This document shows, piece after piece, positions 20,167 to 27,994 of a DNA stretch of 64,000 nucleotides. Within the stretch, counting starts at the first letter, position 1; each line of letters opens with the position of its first letter. A program made the position numbers and the translations under genes. Source of the DNA: Pseudomonadota bacterium. GTDB taxonomy: Bacteria; Pseudomonadota; Alphaproteobacteria; Rhizobiales; Xanthobacteraceae. Below the pieces are notes generated by a model, which saw only the letters and a program-made list of their open reading frames with translations, was not told the DNA's origin and made no database searches. The stretch lies in the NCBI GenBank assembly GCA_018240595.1, contig JAFEFL010000014.1, positions 1 to 64,000 of the forward strand. The letters are read 5' to 3'.

Positions 20167-20610
20167 ATGACCGCCGCTGCCGCAGCCGTAACGCAAGACC
20201 TCGCCTCGCGCGTCGTTTATCCCAAGGACATGGCCTGGCAGCCGACGCGCTTTCCCGGCTGCTATACCAAGCCGCTGATGGTGGACAAGAAGAGCGGGCT
20301 GGCGACTTTGTTGTTCAAGATGGACCCCGGCGCCCAACTGCCCGACCATGAGCACGTGCTGATCGAGCAGACCTATGTGCTCGAGGGCTCACTCGCCGAC
20401 AAGGAAGGCCCGGACGCTGGCATCGAGGTCAAGGCCGGCGAATTCGTCTGGCGCCCGGCGGGCAGCCGGCACGCGGCGTGGTCGCCGAACGGCGGCATCT
20501 TCGTCGCCATTTTCCAGATCCCGAACAAGTTCTACGAGAAGGACGGCCGCGTGCTCGATTCTTCCGGCAAGGACTGGGACGAACTTTGGGGCGATTTATT
20601 ACTGAAGTGA
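20167..20610 (+). CDS. ChrR-like cupin domain protein
   Basis: A 147-residue single cupin. Motif 1 supplies metal ligands in PDHEHVLIEQTYVLEG and motif 2 a His in PAGSRHAAWSP. The arrangement resembles the cupin of ChrR anti-sigma factors and small dioxygenase-like cupins. The frame extends upstream to 20,011 in an implausible composition; ATG 20,167 is the natural start. The activity is unknown. It is the last backbone gene before the integrated element. Confidence 0.78.
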   Translation: MTAAAAAVTQDLASRVVYPKDMAWQPTRFPGCYTKPLMVDKKSGLATLLFKMDPGAQLPDHEHVLIEQTYVLEGSLADKEGPDAGIEVKAGEFVWRPAGSRHAAWSPNGGIFVAIFQIPNKFYEKDGRVLDSSGKDWDELWGDLLLK

Positions 20611-20637
20611 GTTGAATTCGCCGTCCGCGCCGGAGTG

Positions 20638-20656
20638 ATCCGCCGTGACGGCGGAT
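20638..20656 (+). terminator. Hairpin downstream of the cupin gene
   Basis: ATCCGCCG-TGA-CGGCGGAT forms a perfect 8-bp stem between the cupin stop codon and the tRNA-Leu 5' half. There is no U-run, so it is only a candidate terminator. Confidence 0.45.
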
Positions 20657-20666
20657 GACGAGATGT

Positions 20667-20705
20667 GCGGACGTGCTGGAACCGGTAGACAGACCGGACT
20701 TAAAA
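20667..20705 (+). pseudogene. 5' half of the disrupted chromosomal tRNA-Leu(UAA)
   Basis: This stretch gives the acceptor strand GCGGACG, the D arm and the anticodon stem and loop up to GGACTTAAAA. It then stops abruptly: the following bases (GCCTCCCTTTTGAC) cannot form the rest of a tRNA. The missing part, with the matching acceptor strand CGTCCGC and CCA, lies 29 kb away at 50,052-50,109. Joined through the shared 10-bp core, the two pieces make a perfect 87-nt tRNA-Leu(UAA). The gene has therefore been split by insertion of the element. Confidence 0.92.
20696..20705. other. attL core
   Basis: GGACTTAAAA, identical to the core at 50,052-50,061. On the element side it continues AAGCCTCCCTT, which mirrors the AAGGGGGACTT on the element side of the right end. 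The reconstructed attP is therefore an imperfect palindrome around CTTAAAAG, the usual shape of a tyrosine-recombinase core. Confidence 0.85.
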
Positions 20706-20775
20706 GCCTCCCTTTTGACAGTTTGTCCGACAAAATCGCTTTAAATATCATACGTTTAGTTTTTAATTGACTGCA

Positions 20776-20792
20776 TAGCACGGCCTAGCACA
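20776..20792 (+). other. Candidate integrase arm-type sites, left end
   Basis: Two direct copies of TAGCAC (TAGCACGGCC then TAGCACA), followed by related GTAAGCAC and ATAAGCAC, lie between attL and the integrase start. The same paired TAGCAC motif, in the same orientation, occurs near the right end at 49,975-49,993. Directly repeated short motifs flanking attP are typical integrase arm sites. Confidence 0.55.
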
Positions 20793-20825
20793 GCGTAAGC
20801 ACATAAGCACGCTGGGAGGCGGCAA

Positions 20826-22178
20826 ATGGCTAGGCACGAAATCCTTCAAGGGAAGGTCCAACTCTATAAGCGCCCAGGGGGCCGTTATTGGCAGTGCTCG
20901 ACATCGTTTGCGGGCCGGCAGCATCGCGCCACGACGAAGAAGGAAGAGCTGGGCCAAGCCGAGGACTTTGCCGAGGACTGGTACCTCGAACTGCGCGGCA
21001 AGCATAAGCGCGGCGAGCTCGGCAAGCTTGAACGGGTCTCAGGTGAACGCACGTTCAAGGACGCAGCCGAACAGTTTCTGCGTGAGTTTGAGGTCATCAC
21101 CTATGGCGAGCGCAATGCGACCTATGTGGACGGCCATAAGCGACGCGTGAACAAGTATCTCATCCCGTTCTTCGGCAAGATGCTGCTGTCGCAGGTCACG
21201 TCAGGAAAGATCGTCGACTATCGCATCTGGCGCGTGGAGCAGACCAAGGCGAAGGCCGGGAAGCTTCCGGCGCGCTCCACTCTCCATCAGGAGTCGGTTG
21301 CGTTACGGCAAACTCTCAAGACCGCGATGCGTCACGGCTGGCTTTCGCACCTGCCGGACATGACCGAGCCTTACCGCAAGAACGACAAGATATCGCACCG
21401 GGCATGGTTCTCGCCGGAGGAGTACCGGCGGCTGATCGAGGCGACGCGCCGAAGGGCAGCGGAGCCTCTCAAAGAGCGATGGAGGTGGGAGTGCGAGCAG
21501 TTGCACGACTACGTCCTGTTCATGGCCAACACGGGCTTGAGGCCTGACGAGGCCGCCCGGCTGGAATTCCGGGACGTGACGATCGTCGATGACCCTTCGA
21601 CCAAGCAGAGGATCCTGGAAATCGAGGTGCGTCACGGCAAGCGGGGCACCGGTTACTGCAAGAGCATGCCGGGCGCGGTGTTTCCGTTTGAGCGGCTGGT
21701 GAAGCGCAATGCGACCAAGCCGGATGACCGGCTGTTCCCCAAGGTGGTCTCGGGGTTGCTCGACAAGGTGTTGCGTGAGCTGGCGCTGAAGTTCGACGGG
21801 CTGGGGCAGCCGCGCACGGCTTACAGCCTGCGGCACACCTACATCTCGTTCCGTCTCATGGAAGGCGCGGACATCTACCAGATCGCCAAGAACTGCCGCA
21901 CCAGCGTGGAGATGATCGAGAAATACTACGCCTCGCACATCAAGAACCGGCTCGATACGGCGGCCATCAACGTGATGAAGCCGCGGTCCAGTAAGAACGT
22001 GGTGGCGATCACGGTCGGCGACGACGGGTCTTTGCCGACGCCCAAGCAGAAGATCTCGATGGGCAACCGGTCGCCTGGGCGAAAGGGCGCGAAGGCGCCC
22101 GCCAGAGCTCCTGAGCCGGTTGTTCTGAAGAGCTTCAAAGGCAAGCGCCGGCCCGGAGGGGCCGGCGTTCGGGACTGA
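20826..22178 (+). CDS. int: Tyrosine-recombinase integrase of the element
   Basis: A 450-residue integrase with an N-terminal arm- and core-binding region and a C-terminal catalytic domain. Catalytic Arg239 is in NTGLRPDEAA. Box II reads YSLRHTYIS with Arg336, and the usual leading His is Tyr333. The nucleophile Tyr is at 367/368 in EKYYASH. Cys357 takes the place of the third His/Trp, a variation seen in related rhizobial integrases. A GGGAGG ribosome site precedes ATG 20,826. The gene lies 120 bp from attL and points into the element, as expected for the enzyme that recombines the tRNA-Leu site. Confidence 0.9.
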   Translation: MARHEILQGKVQLYKRPGGRYWQCSTSFAGRQHRATTKKEELGQAEDFAEDWYLELRGKHKRGELGKLERVSGERTFKDAAEQFLREFEVITYGERNATYVDGHKRRVNKYLIPFFGKMLLSQVTSGKIVDYRIWRVEQTKAKAGKLPARSTLHQESVALRQTLKTAMRHGWLSHLPDMTEPYRKNDKISHRAWFSPEEYRRLIEATRRRAAEPLKERWRWECEQLHDYVLFMANTGLRPDEAARLEFRDVTIVDDPSTKQRILEIEVRHGKRGTGYCKSMPGAVFPFERLVKRNATKPDDRLFPKVVSGLLDKVLRELALKFDGLGQPRTAYSLRHTYISFRLMEGADIYQIAKNCRTSVEMIEKYYASHIKNRLDTAAINVMKPRSSKNVVAITVGDDGSLPTPKQKISMGNRSPGRKGAKAPARAPEPVVLKSFKGKRRPGGAGVRD

Positions 22179-22269
22179 CCGAAGGGTCAGGCTTCCTAGT
22201 GATCCGGCGCGGAAGCGCGCCGGGTCGTGGTCAAAAGCCTGAGTAATCTGCTCAATTTGTGCACACTCG

Positions 22270-22298
22270 CTTGGCCGAAGGGCCGGGCGAGGTTATAG
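22270..22298 (+). promoter_or_regulatory. Promoter for the element-borne tRNA-Leu
   Basis: A -35 box CTTGGC (22,270-22,275) and a -10 box TTATAG (22,293-22,298) are separated by exactly 17 bp. They end 10 bp before the mature tRNA 5' end. The tRNA gene therefore seems to have its own promoter, independent of the integrase gene. Confidence 0.6.
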
Positions 22299-22308
22299 GT
22301 TGACGGTC

Positions 22309-22608
22309 GCGGGCGTGGCGAAATGGTAGACGCATCGGACTTAAGCGATTGAGTGCCCCCGGGGAAACGCGGGGAGTAGAACTGCCCAAATTCGGGGAAA
22401 CCTTCACTGGCAATCCCGAGCCAAGCCCCTGCCAAAGGGGAAGGTGTAGAGACTAGACGGGCAGCACCTAAGGCCTTCGGGCTACGGTGAAGGGATAGTC
22501 CAGACCACAAACGCCACCTTTTCGGTGGCGGCGGCGAAAGCCGTAGCTGGTACGAAAATCCGTCGGACGGAAACGTCTGTGCCGGTTCGAGTCCGGCCGC
22601 CCGCACCA
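22309..22608 (+). tRNA. tRNA-Leu(UAA) with a group I intron, carried by the element
   Basis: The 5' exon is 22,309-22,342 and the 3' exon 22,555-22,608, giving an 88-nt mature tRNA. The acceptor stem GCGGGCG/CGCCCGC is perfect, the D stem is GCG/CGC, and the anticodon loop is CTTAAAA after splicing. The long variable arm has a GAAA tetraloop, the T arm is GCCGG-TTCGAGT-CCGGC, and the 3' end is an encoded ACCA. It differs clearly from the chromosomal split copy in acceptor, variable and T arms, so it is not a duplicate but an independently acquired gene. It probably supplies the UUA-decoding tRNA lost by integration. Confidence 0.93.
22343..22554 (+). ncRNA. Group I intron in the tRNA-Leu anticodon loop
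   Basis: A 212-nt intron follows U34 (exon ends GGACTT) and ends with the conserved terminal G before AAAATCC. The catalytic core elements are readable in order: P (AATTCGGGGAAACC), Q (AATCCCGAGCCAAGC), R (GTGTAGAGACTAGACGGG) and S (AAGGGATAGTCC). They match the cyanobacterial tRNA-Leu(UAA) intron in sequence and insertion site. It encodes no homing endonuclease. A small intron of this subgroup normally self-splices, so it should yield a functional tRNA. Confidence 0.9.
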
Positions 22609-22846
22609 CTTAACGAAGTCCGCAGGAGCAAGTTGTTTGATTCGGCAAGTGTTTTTTTGCTGAAATGAACAGCACTTTAGTGGCGCTGGCGGCCTTGCGG
22701 GTCTTGCCAGCGCCTGGCGCCGTTCCCAAATTTCTAATGCTTCGGGGCTTCAGCGACGCCATTTGCGCTCGTGTGGCTTTTTCGAGCAGTTATTTATTAG
22801 CAAAGTCAATCAGTTATTTATGCCGCGCGCGGCAGAAGGAGGCCAC
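22609..22846 (+). promoter_or_regulatory. Leader region of the defence-like operon with a strong hairpin
   Basis: The 238 bp between the tRNA and the metallo-hydrolase gene hold a T-rich hairpin (TTCGGCAA...TTGCTGAA) around 22,644-22,670 that could end the tRNA transcript. A perfect 9-bp stem, GGCGCTGGC/GCCAGCGCC, follows at 22,682-22,714. An open frame from 22,665 is a shadow. The promoter of the three-gene operon should lie in this stretch, but I cannot assign boxes with confidence. Confidence 0.4.
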
Positions 22847-24022
22847 ATGTTTGCCGACGTTGAAGGTCCGTCATTTATCTTTTGGCCTGTCGGGAATGGC
22901 GACAGCACCACCGTTGTCATCAGCGACCAAGAGGTCCTGCAGATCGACTTGAACGACCTGCTGATGGCCGAGGAAGAGGACAACGAGCACATTCCGCTTG
23001 TTGACGAACTAGTGGCGAAGCTGCCGCGTCGCAACGGTAAGCCGTATCTGTCCTGCTTCGTGCTGACCCATCCCGATAAAGACCACTGTCGCGGGTTTGC
23101 TGACCTGCTCAAGCGTGTTCAGATTGGCGAGCTGTGGCACAGCCCGCACATATTCCGCGAGTATGAGGATCAGCAGCCATTATGCCCTGATGCCGAGGCT
23201 TTCCGTAAGGAAGCACGCCGTCGCGCCGCTCTGACCATTCAGACCCGCGGCGATCCCGGTGCCGGCCATCGTGTGCGCATCATCGGTTATAGCGCACTGT
23301 TCGAGCAGGGACAGCGTTACCACGGCTTCCCGGACCAATTCCGCACGCGTCCGGGTTCGAGCATCGTGATCGTTGATGGCGTTAACGTCAGCGATCGTTT
23401 CCACGCGTTTATCCATGGGCCCTTCAAGGAGGGCGTAGCCGACGCGCGCAACGAGACCAGCGTCGCCATGCAGGTGACGGTGGGTAGCGCACGGAAGGCC
23501 ATGTCCGGTCTCTTCCTTGGCGACGTGTCCTATCCTACGTTGATGCAGATTTTCCAGCAGACCCACGCCCACAACAACGACCATCGGCTGGCGTGGAACG
23601 TCCTGCTTGCGCCGCACCATTGCTCGAAGAAGGTCATGTACGAGCGGAACGATAGTGGCCAGGACGTGCTGTGTCAGGACGCCATGGACGAGCTCGAAGC
23701 GCCGCAGCTCACGCCGGGATATGTTGTTAGCAGTTCGAAGGAGTTTCCTGGGAATAATTCGTCAGGGGATAACCCCCCGCACCGTAAGGCGCGCTCCCGC
23801 TATGAAGAGATCGTCAACACCGGATTCCTGTGCACCGGTGAATTCAGCACGCCTGAAAATGTGCGGCCAATCATTCTCACCGTGACCGACAGCGATATCT
23901 TGCTGGTCGGTGACGATTATGAGATTTCGGAAGGCGCCCGGGCAACGTTGGCGGCCGCTATCGATGCCGCACGCGGGCGTGCTGCGCCGCCTGCCGCTAA
24001 GGTCGGTTTTGGCCGCGAATGA
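22847..24022 (+). CDS. ComEC/Rec2-like metallo-beta-lactamase-fold hydrolase
   Basis: A 391-residue metallo-beta-lactamase-fold protein of the ComEC type. GNGDS (residues 16-20) resembles the ComEC GQGDA motif, LTHPDKDHCRG (His75, Asp77, Asp79, His80) is the metal site, and LGDVS and APHHCSKK supply later ligands. The ComEC relative is a DNA-cleaving or phosphodiesterase domain, so nuclease activity is plausible but unproven. ATG 22,847 is chosen because AAGGAGG lies 4 bp upstream; the open frame extends to 22,763. The stop overlaps the E2-E1-JAB start (ATGA), so the two genes are translationally coupled and likely act together. Confidence 0.83.
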   Translation: MFADVEGPSFIFWPVGNGDSTTVVISDQEVLQIDLNDLLMAEEEDNEHIPLVDELVAKLPRRNGKPYLSCFVLTHPDKDHCRGFADLLKRVQIGELWHSPHIFREYEDQQPLCPDAEAFRKEARRRAALTIQTRGDPGAGHRVRIIGYSALFEQGQRYHGFPDQFRTRPGSSIVIVDGVNVSDRFHAFIHGPFKEGVADARNETSVAMQVTVGSARKAMSGLFLGDVSYPTLMQIFQQTHAHNNDHRLAWNVLLAPHHCSKKVMYERNDSGQDVLCQDAMDELEAPQLTPGYVVSSSKEFPGNNSSGDNPPHRKARSRYEEIVNTGFLCTGEFSTPENVRPIILTVTDSDILLVGDDYEISEGARATLAAAIDAARGRAAPPAAKVGFGRE

Positions 24023-26262
24023 AATCGGACGGGCAGGCTTGGGCGCTCGGCCAGATGGCCGACATTGCCCAGGCCTCTGCGGGTCTCCTCGAAATTGACG
24101 AGGTGCAAGAGCCGCAGAAGGAAGGCGAAGCCCTTTCGGTCACGATATCGGTCGACTGCTCGGCATACGAGCGCAAGCCTGGCGGCGTGCCGCTCAAGCA
24201 GCGTGAACGCTTGCTATTACAGATCGGGCCAAACTTCCCGCTTGAGGTACCGCGGCTCTCTTTTACGCACAAGCGCTACGGAGATGCTGCCCACGTTCAG
24301 TGGGGCAATATCATCTGCTTGTATCAGTCCACCGAAACCGAATGGCAGCCTGAAGACGGAATGTTCGGGCTGATGGCCCGTATCAACGAATGGCTACGTG
24401 CGGCGGCTGCGAATGATCTTGATCCGATCGGGATGCCTCTGCATCCGCCGGTCACTTACAGCACAAGCAAGTTCACCGTCGTACCGACGGAGAACGCTCC
24501 CAACGTGCCGGCAGGATTTTGGGCAGGGTATGCGAAAATCACCCGCGAAAGCGACCACAAGGTCGAGCTAGGAGAATGGTTCGAGTACTCGGGTGACGTG
24601 CCGAGCGGTCGATTGGCCGTTGCGCTGTTGTTGCCGACGACCATGCCGCACGAGTACCCCACATCGATGGCCGACTTGCTAAAGCTGCTTGAGGCGCGAG
24701 GCATCGCTGCAGAAATAGTCCGGCTCATAACGCAACTCGGGGTATTGCGCGCCGTCGAGGGCAAGCCGCTGATTTTCGTTTTAGGCGCCGCCATGCGGGG
24801 CATCGCCGGCGGTCCTCGTTTGCAGCATCTGACGGCATGGCACCTTAACACCGAGCGTGTTGATGAAATCCGAAAAGCGATAGACGCCTCCACCGACGCC
24901 GAACAGCTGGATGTTGCCTATTTCCAGGATTGGGCCGCAACGGCCTCCATCGAATGGTGCCGGGTGCTTGAGGACCGGCCGGAGATCGTTACTCGGCGTG
25001 ACGTAGGCACCGCATCAATTTGGTGGCGCGGCCGGAGCGTTGTGATGTTCGGATGCGGCGCGATCGGAAGCGTTGCAGCGATGCTGCTGGCGCGCGCCGG
25101 TGTCGCCAAGCTGACCCTTTACGACCGGGATATCGTCAAGCCAGGCGTGCTCGTCCGTCAATCGTTCGGTCGGTATCAGATCGGCCTGAACAAAGCTGAC
25201 GCCATGGCTCAAAACGTAAAGAACGCAGTTCCCGCAGTCGATGTGCGCTACGCTGAGACGGATGTTGTTGCGCGCTTGAAGGTGCCGGAAAGGCTCGCGG
25301 AAATCCTCGCCGCAGATGTGATCATCAATGCGACCGCATCAACAACGGTCGCGGCGGCACTCGAAAAGGAATTCCGCGGGTGGCCCAAAAAGCATCCGCC
25401 TGTTATTTCGATGGCGCTAGGGCACAGAGCTGACCAAGCGTTGATGACCATGGCCGTGCAGGACGTTCCGGGGATATCGCTGGACCTCGACCGGCGATTC
25501 AAGATCGCGTTGTCGAATGTGGTGCATGCTAAACATGTCGTGGATGAGTTTTGGCCGGTCTCGCCGGAGCGTCGTCGCATTTTCCAGCCTGAGCCCGGGT
25601 GTTCCAGCCCGACCTTTATCGGATCGGCTGCCGATGTGATGGCGCTCACAGCACAGATGACTAACGTTGCTGGCGAATGGCTTGCCGAGCCGGACAGGAC
25701 GTTTGCGCGCGCAAGATCATTCGATTTGGCTGGGCCGAAGGGCGGTTCCGCGCGCGAGTTCGCTTTCGACTGGCAGGCAGACATTATCCTCCGCGACGGC
25801 CGGCACGGGTATCAGGTGCGCATCTCGCGTGCTGCGATGTCGGCAATGAGGGGGTGGATGCGCCGGTCGGAGCGGGTGCGAGGGCGGCGCGACGAAACGG
25901 GCGGGGTGCTCTTCGGCCATTTCGACCCGTTCTTGAAGGTCGTTTGGGTGGACGAGGTCAGCGGGCCGCCGCCGGACAGCGTTCAGTCGCCGACAGCGTT
26001 CATTTGCGGTACCGCAGGCGTTGCCGAAATGAACGAGGAGAAGCGGAAGCGCACCCGCGACGCAGTTGCGTTCGTTGGAATGTGGCATACGCATCCTGGA
26101 GGGATGCCTTGGCCGAGTCCAACGGACCGCAGCGCTATGGCGGAGCTTTTGACCAGCGACCTCTTTAAGGCCAATCGATTTCTGATGGTGATCATCGGCG
26201 CTGAGGCGTCACAACCCATTATCTCGGGGACCGTCTTTGAGCGAGCCGATTACCAATCCTAG
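24019..26262 (+). CDS. E2-E1-JAB fusion protein (ubiquitin-like conjugation and deconjugation)
   Basis: A 747-residue fusion of three ubiquitin-system domains. Residues about 1-135 form an E2-like fold with the candidate catalytic Cys100 in WGNIICLYQ. Residues about 335-560 form an E1/ThiF adenylation domain with the nucleotide loop FGCGAIGS (344-351), Asp369 in LYDRD and a candidate catalytic Cys528 in EPGCSSPTF. Residues about 595-745 form a JAB/JAMM isopeptidase with Glu626 and His690-x-His692-x10-Asp703 (WHTHPGGMPWPSPTD), a complete zinc site. In type II CBASS, Cap2 (E1-E2) and Cap3 (JAB) are separate proteins; here they are one chain. No ubiquitin-like substrate gene is visible nearby. 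Confidence 0.9.
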   Translation: MKSDGQAWALGQMADIAQASAGLLEIDEVQEPQKEGEALSVTISVDCSAYERKPGGVPLKQRERLLLQIGPNFPLEVPRLSFTHKRYGDAAHVQWGNIICLYQSTETEWQPEDGMFGLMARINEWLRAAAANDLDPIGMPLHPPVTYSTSKFTVVPTENAPNVPAGFWAGYAKITRESDHKVELGEWFEYSGDVPSGRLAVALLLPTTMPHEYPTSMADLLKLLEARGIAAEIVRLITQLGVLRAVEGKPLIFVLGAAMRGIAGGPRLQHLTAWHLNTERVDEIRKAIDASTDAEQLDVAYFQDWAATASIEWCRVLEDRPEIVTRRDVGTASIWWRGRSVVMFGCGAIGSVAAMLLARAGVAKLTLYDRDIVKPGVLVRQSFGRYQIGLNKADAMAQNVKNAVPAVDVRYAETDVVARLKVPERLAEILAADVIINATASTTVAAALEKEFRGWPKKHPPVISMALGHRADQALMTMAVQDVPGISLDLDRRFKIALSNVVHAKHVVDEFWPVSPERRRIFQPEPGCSSPTFIGSAADVMALTAQMTNVAGEWLAEPDRTFARARSFDLAGPKGGSAREFAFDWQADIILRDGRHGYQVRISRAAMSAMRGWMRRSERVRGRRDETGGVLFGHFDPFLKVVWVDEVSGPPPDSVQSPTAFICGTAGVAEMNEEKRKRTRDAVAFVGMWHTHPGGMPWPSPTDRSAMAELLTSDLFKANRFLMVIIGAEASQPIISGTVFERADYQS

Positions 26263-27439
26263 TCGGTTGCCACGCCAGCCGTTTATCGGGCTCGCCCTGT
26301 CGGGCGGCGGCGCTCGAGCCATGGCGTTTCACCTTGGGTGTTTTCGCGCATTGCATGACCGCGGTGTGTTGAACAAGGTCAAGGTACTTTCGACAGTTTC
26401 CGGTGGCAGCGTTATCGGCGCCTATTACGCCTATAGCGATGATGACTTCGAAGCCTTCGATGAGAAGCTCGTTGGGCTCCTTAGAAGCGGTTTGCAGCGT
26501 CGTATCGCCAGAGAAGCGCTGTTGAGCCCAGAACTATTCAAAATTGTTTTTACGCTCCTTCTGAGCGGCCTGCCAGCGCTTGGCCTGTGGTTCTTGGGTG
26601 CCCTGTTGAGGCTGCTGCGAGTGCTGACCACGATCCCGACCCATCCGGCCGAGGAATGGCTTGCCGCGCGTCGGCGCGAATTGCCGATCTGGGGTAGCCT
26701 TACTACGGCGTTTGAGAGGGCGCTGGATCGGCTCTTCGGCGGCAAGACCATGCGCGATGGCCGTCGTGACGGTCTGCATGTCGTAATCAACGCTTGCGAC
26801 CTTAAAACCGGCACCGCCTTTCGGTTCGGGTCGAAGCGATCGGGTGGTTGGCGCTACGGCGAGCTGACGGGCGCGGTGCCGACGGTAGCGCAAGCCGTCG
26901 CGGCATCTGCCGCATTCCCGATTCTGCTGCCGCCGTTGGTTGAGACGTTTAAATTCAAGAAACGCGACAAGGTCGAGGCTCACAAGGTCTTCCTGACGGA
27001 CGGCGGCGTGTTCGACAACTTGGGCGTGGCGGTCCTTGAGCCAGGTCGGGATGGCGAAATTACAGATACTTATCCCGTTACGCACATCATCAGCCTCAAT
27101 GCGGGGGCTGGACAGCTCGACGGTTCAGACCAGCCGTTTTGGTGGGCGGGGCGCGTGGCGAGATCATTCGAAGCTGTGCACCGCAAGGCGCAGGATCATG
27201 TGTACGGTCGCCTCCATCGTTTCGTCGAAACCGGGGAATTGCGTGGGTTTGGGATGGTATATCTTGGTCAGCAAGACGTGCGCCTTCCACACAGACCGCC
27301 CGACCTGGTCTCGCGCGACCAAGTGCGACATTACCCGACCGATTTTGCGCGGATGTCCGAGCGCGACCTTGATCTTCTGACCAGAAGAGGCGAGCAGCTC
27401 ACCCTTATTATTCTAGACCGTTATTTGCCTTATCTCTAA
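26237..27439 (+). CDS. Patatin-like phospholipase
   Basis: A 400-residue patatin-family hydrolase. The oxyanion loop SGGGAR is at residues 22-27, the nucleophile Ser58 is in VSGGSVIG, and the dyad Asp255 is in FLTDGGVFDNLGV. A hydrophobic stretch near 101-130 (FKIVFTLLLSGLPALGLWFL) may be a membrane anchor. The start is TTG 26,237, 26 bp inside the upstream fusion gene; TTG 26,267 is an alternative. Patatin phospholipases are membrane-destroying effectors in CBASS, so with the E2-E1-JAB and MBL genes this is the likely effector of a defence cassette. That role is inference from context. Confidence 0.85.
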   Translation: MSEPITNPSRLPRQPFIGLALSGGGARAMAFHLGCFRALHDRGVLNKVKVLSTVSGGSVIGAYYAYSDDDFEAFDEKLVGLLRSGLQRRIAREALLSPELFKIVFTLLLSGLPALGLWFLGALLRLLRVLTTIPTHPAEEWLAARRRELPIWGSLTTAFERALDRLFGGKTMRDGRRDGLHVVINACDLKTGTAFRFGSKRSGGWRYGELTGAVPTVAQAVAASAAFPILLPPLVETFKFKKRDKVEAHKVFLTDGGVFDNLGVAVLEPGRDGEITDTYPVTHIISLNAGAGQLDGSDQPFWWAGRVARSFEAVHRKAQDHVYGRLHRFVETGELRGFGMVYLGQQDVRLPHRPPDLVSRDQVRHYPTDFARMSERDLDLLTRRGEQLTLIILDRYLPYL

Positions 27440-27790
27440 TTTGGCGTCGGAGAAGCCTCGGTCATCGACGCTAACCGGGCACCTTGTGTCCCCAATGGCA
27501 CACAATTCACAATGGTCCCTTGGGTCTGGGCCTCTTTCGACGGTGCCGCATGGCGCGGACAGTTGGAGAGGCGGTTCAGCGTGGTGTTTCCCGTTGCCGT
27601 CCAGCCTCACACGGCCGGTTTGGTCGGGGAGTTAGTCCCGCAGCGCGTCCGCGCAAGGCATCCAACCGTATCCCGCAGGCGGGTCCCTCGGTCGGACCCT
27701 CCGTTGCGCGGCCGCTCATAGCTGCCGGGCCTTTTGAACTCCCGACCGGCCGCGATGGGCGTGGCCGGAGAACCAACGGGAGAAATCCAA
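27440..27790 (+). other. Intergenic region before a small-protein pair
   Basis: This gene-free stretch of 351 bp follows the patatin gene. It contains CCTTTTGAACTCC at 27,730-27,742, which recurs upstream of the paralogous small gene at 39,613. I see no other clear promoter or RNA structure. Confidence 0.4.
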
Positions 27791-27994
27791 ATGAAACCGC
27801 AAACCAAAACCAACCGTCCGAGCCACAGCGTCTACGTGGTAGAAGGCGAGGGCGAAAGCGCCTACTGGACCAAGGTCGGTGCCGCCTGGCGCCACGAGGA
27901 CGGCAAGGGCTTCAACATCAGCCTCACGTGCCTTCCCCTGAACGGCCGCATCGTCATCCGCGAGCCGAAGGCCGACACGGAGCAGGGGCGATGA
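27791..27994 (+). CDS. Small conserved protein, paralogue of the gene at 39,613
   Basis: A 67-residue soluble protein reading SVYVVEGEGESAYWTKVGAAWRH...DGKGFNISL...LPLNGRIVIRE. A second copy with the same signature (AFWSKIGAAWPHDDGKGYNIQL...IPVNGRIALR) lies at 39,613-39,843 in this element. Such proteins are common in rhizobial mobile elements, but their function is unknown. ATG 27,791 follows GGGAG. The stop overlaps the next gene by ATGA. Confidence 0.75.
   Translation: MKPQTKTNRPSHSVYVVEGEGESAYWTKVGAAWRHEDGKGFNISLTCLPLNGRIVIREPKADTEQGR

Noticed and set aside
22196..22609. Minus-strand open frame covering the tRNA-Leu and its intron
   Set aside because: It lies entirely over structured RNA and has no ribosome site or protein-like family; the RNA explanation is far stronger.
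22665..22952. Small plus-strand ORF before the MBL gene as a possible ubiquitin-like modifier
   Set aside because: It has no ribosome site, runs through a strong hairpin and into the MBL gene, and has no beta-grasp pattern or terminal glycine tail.
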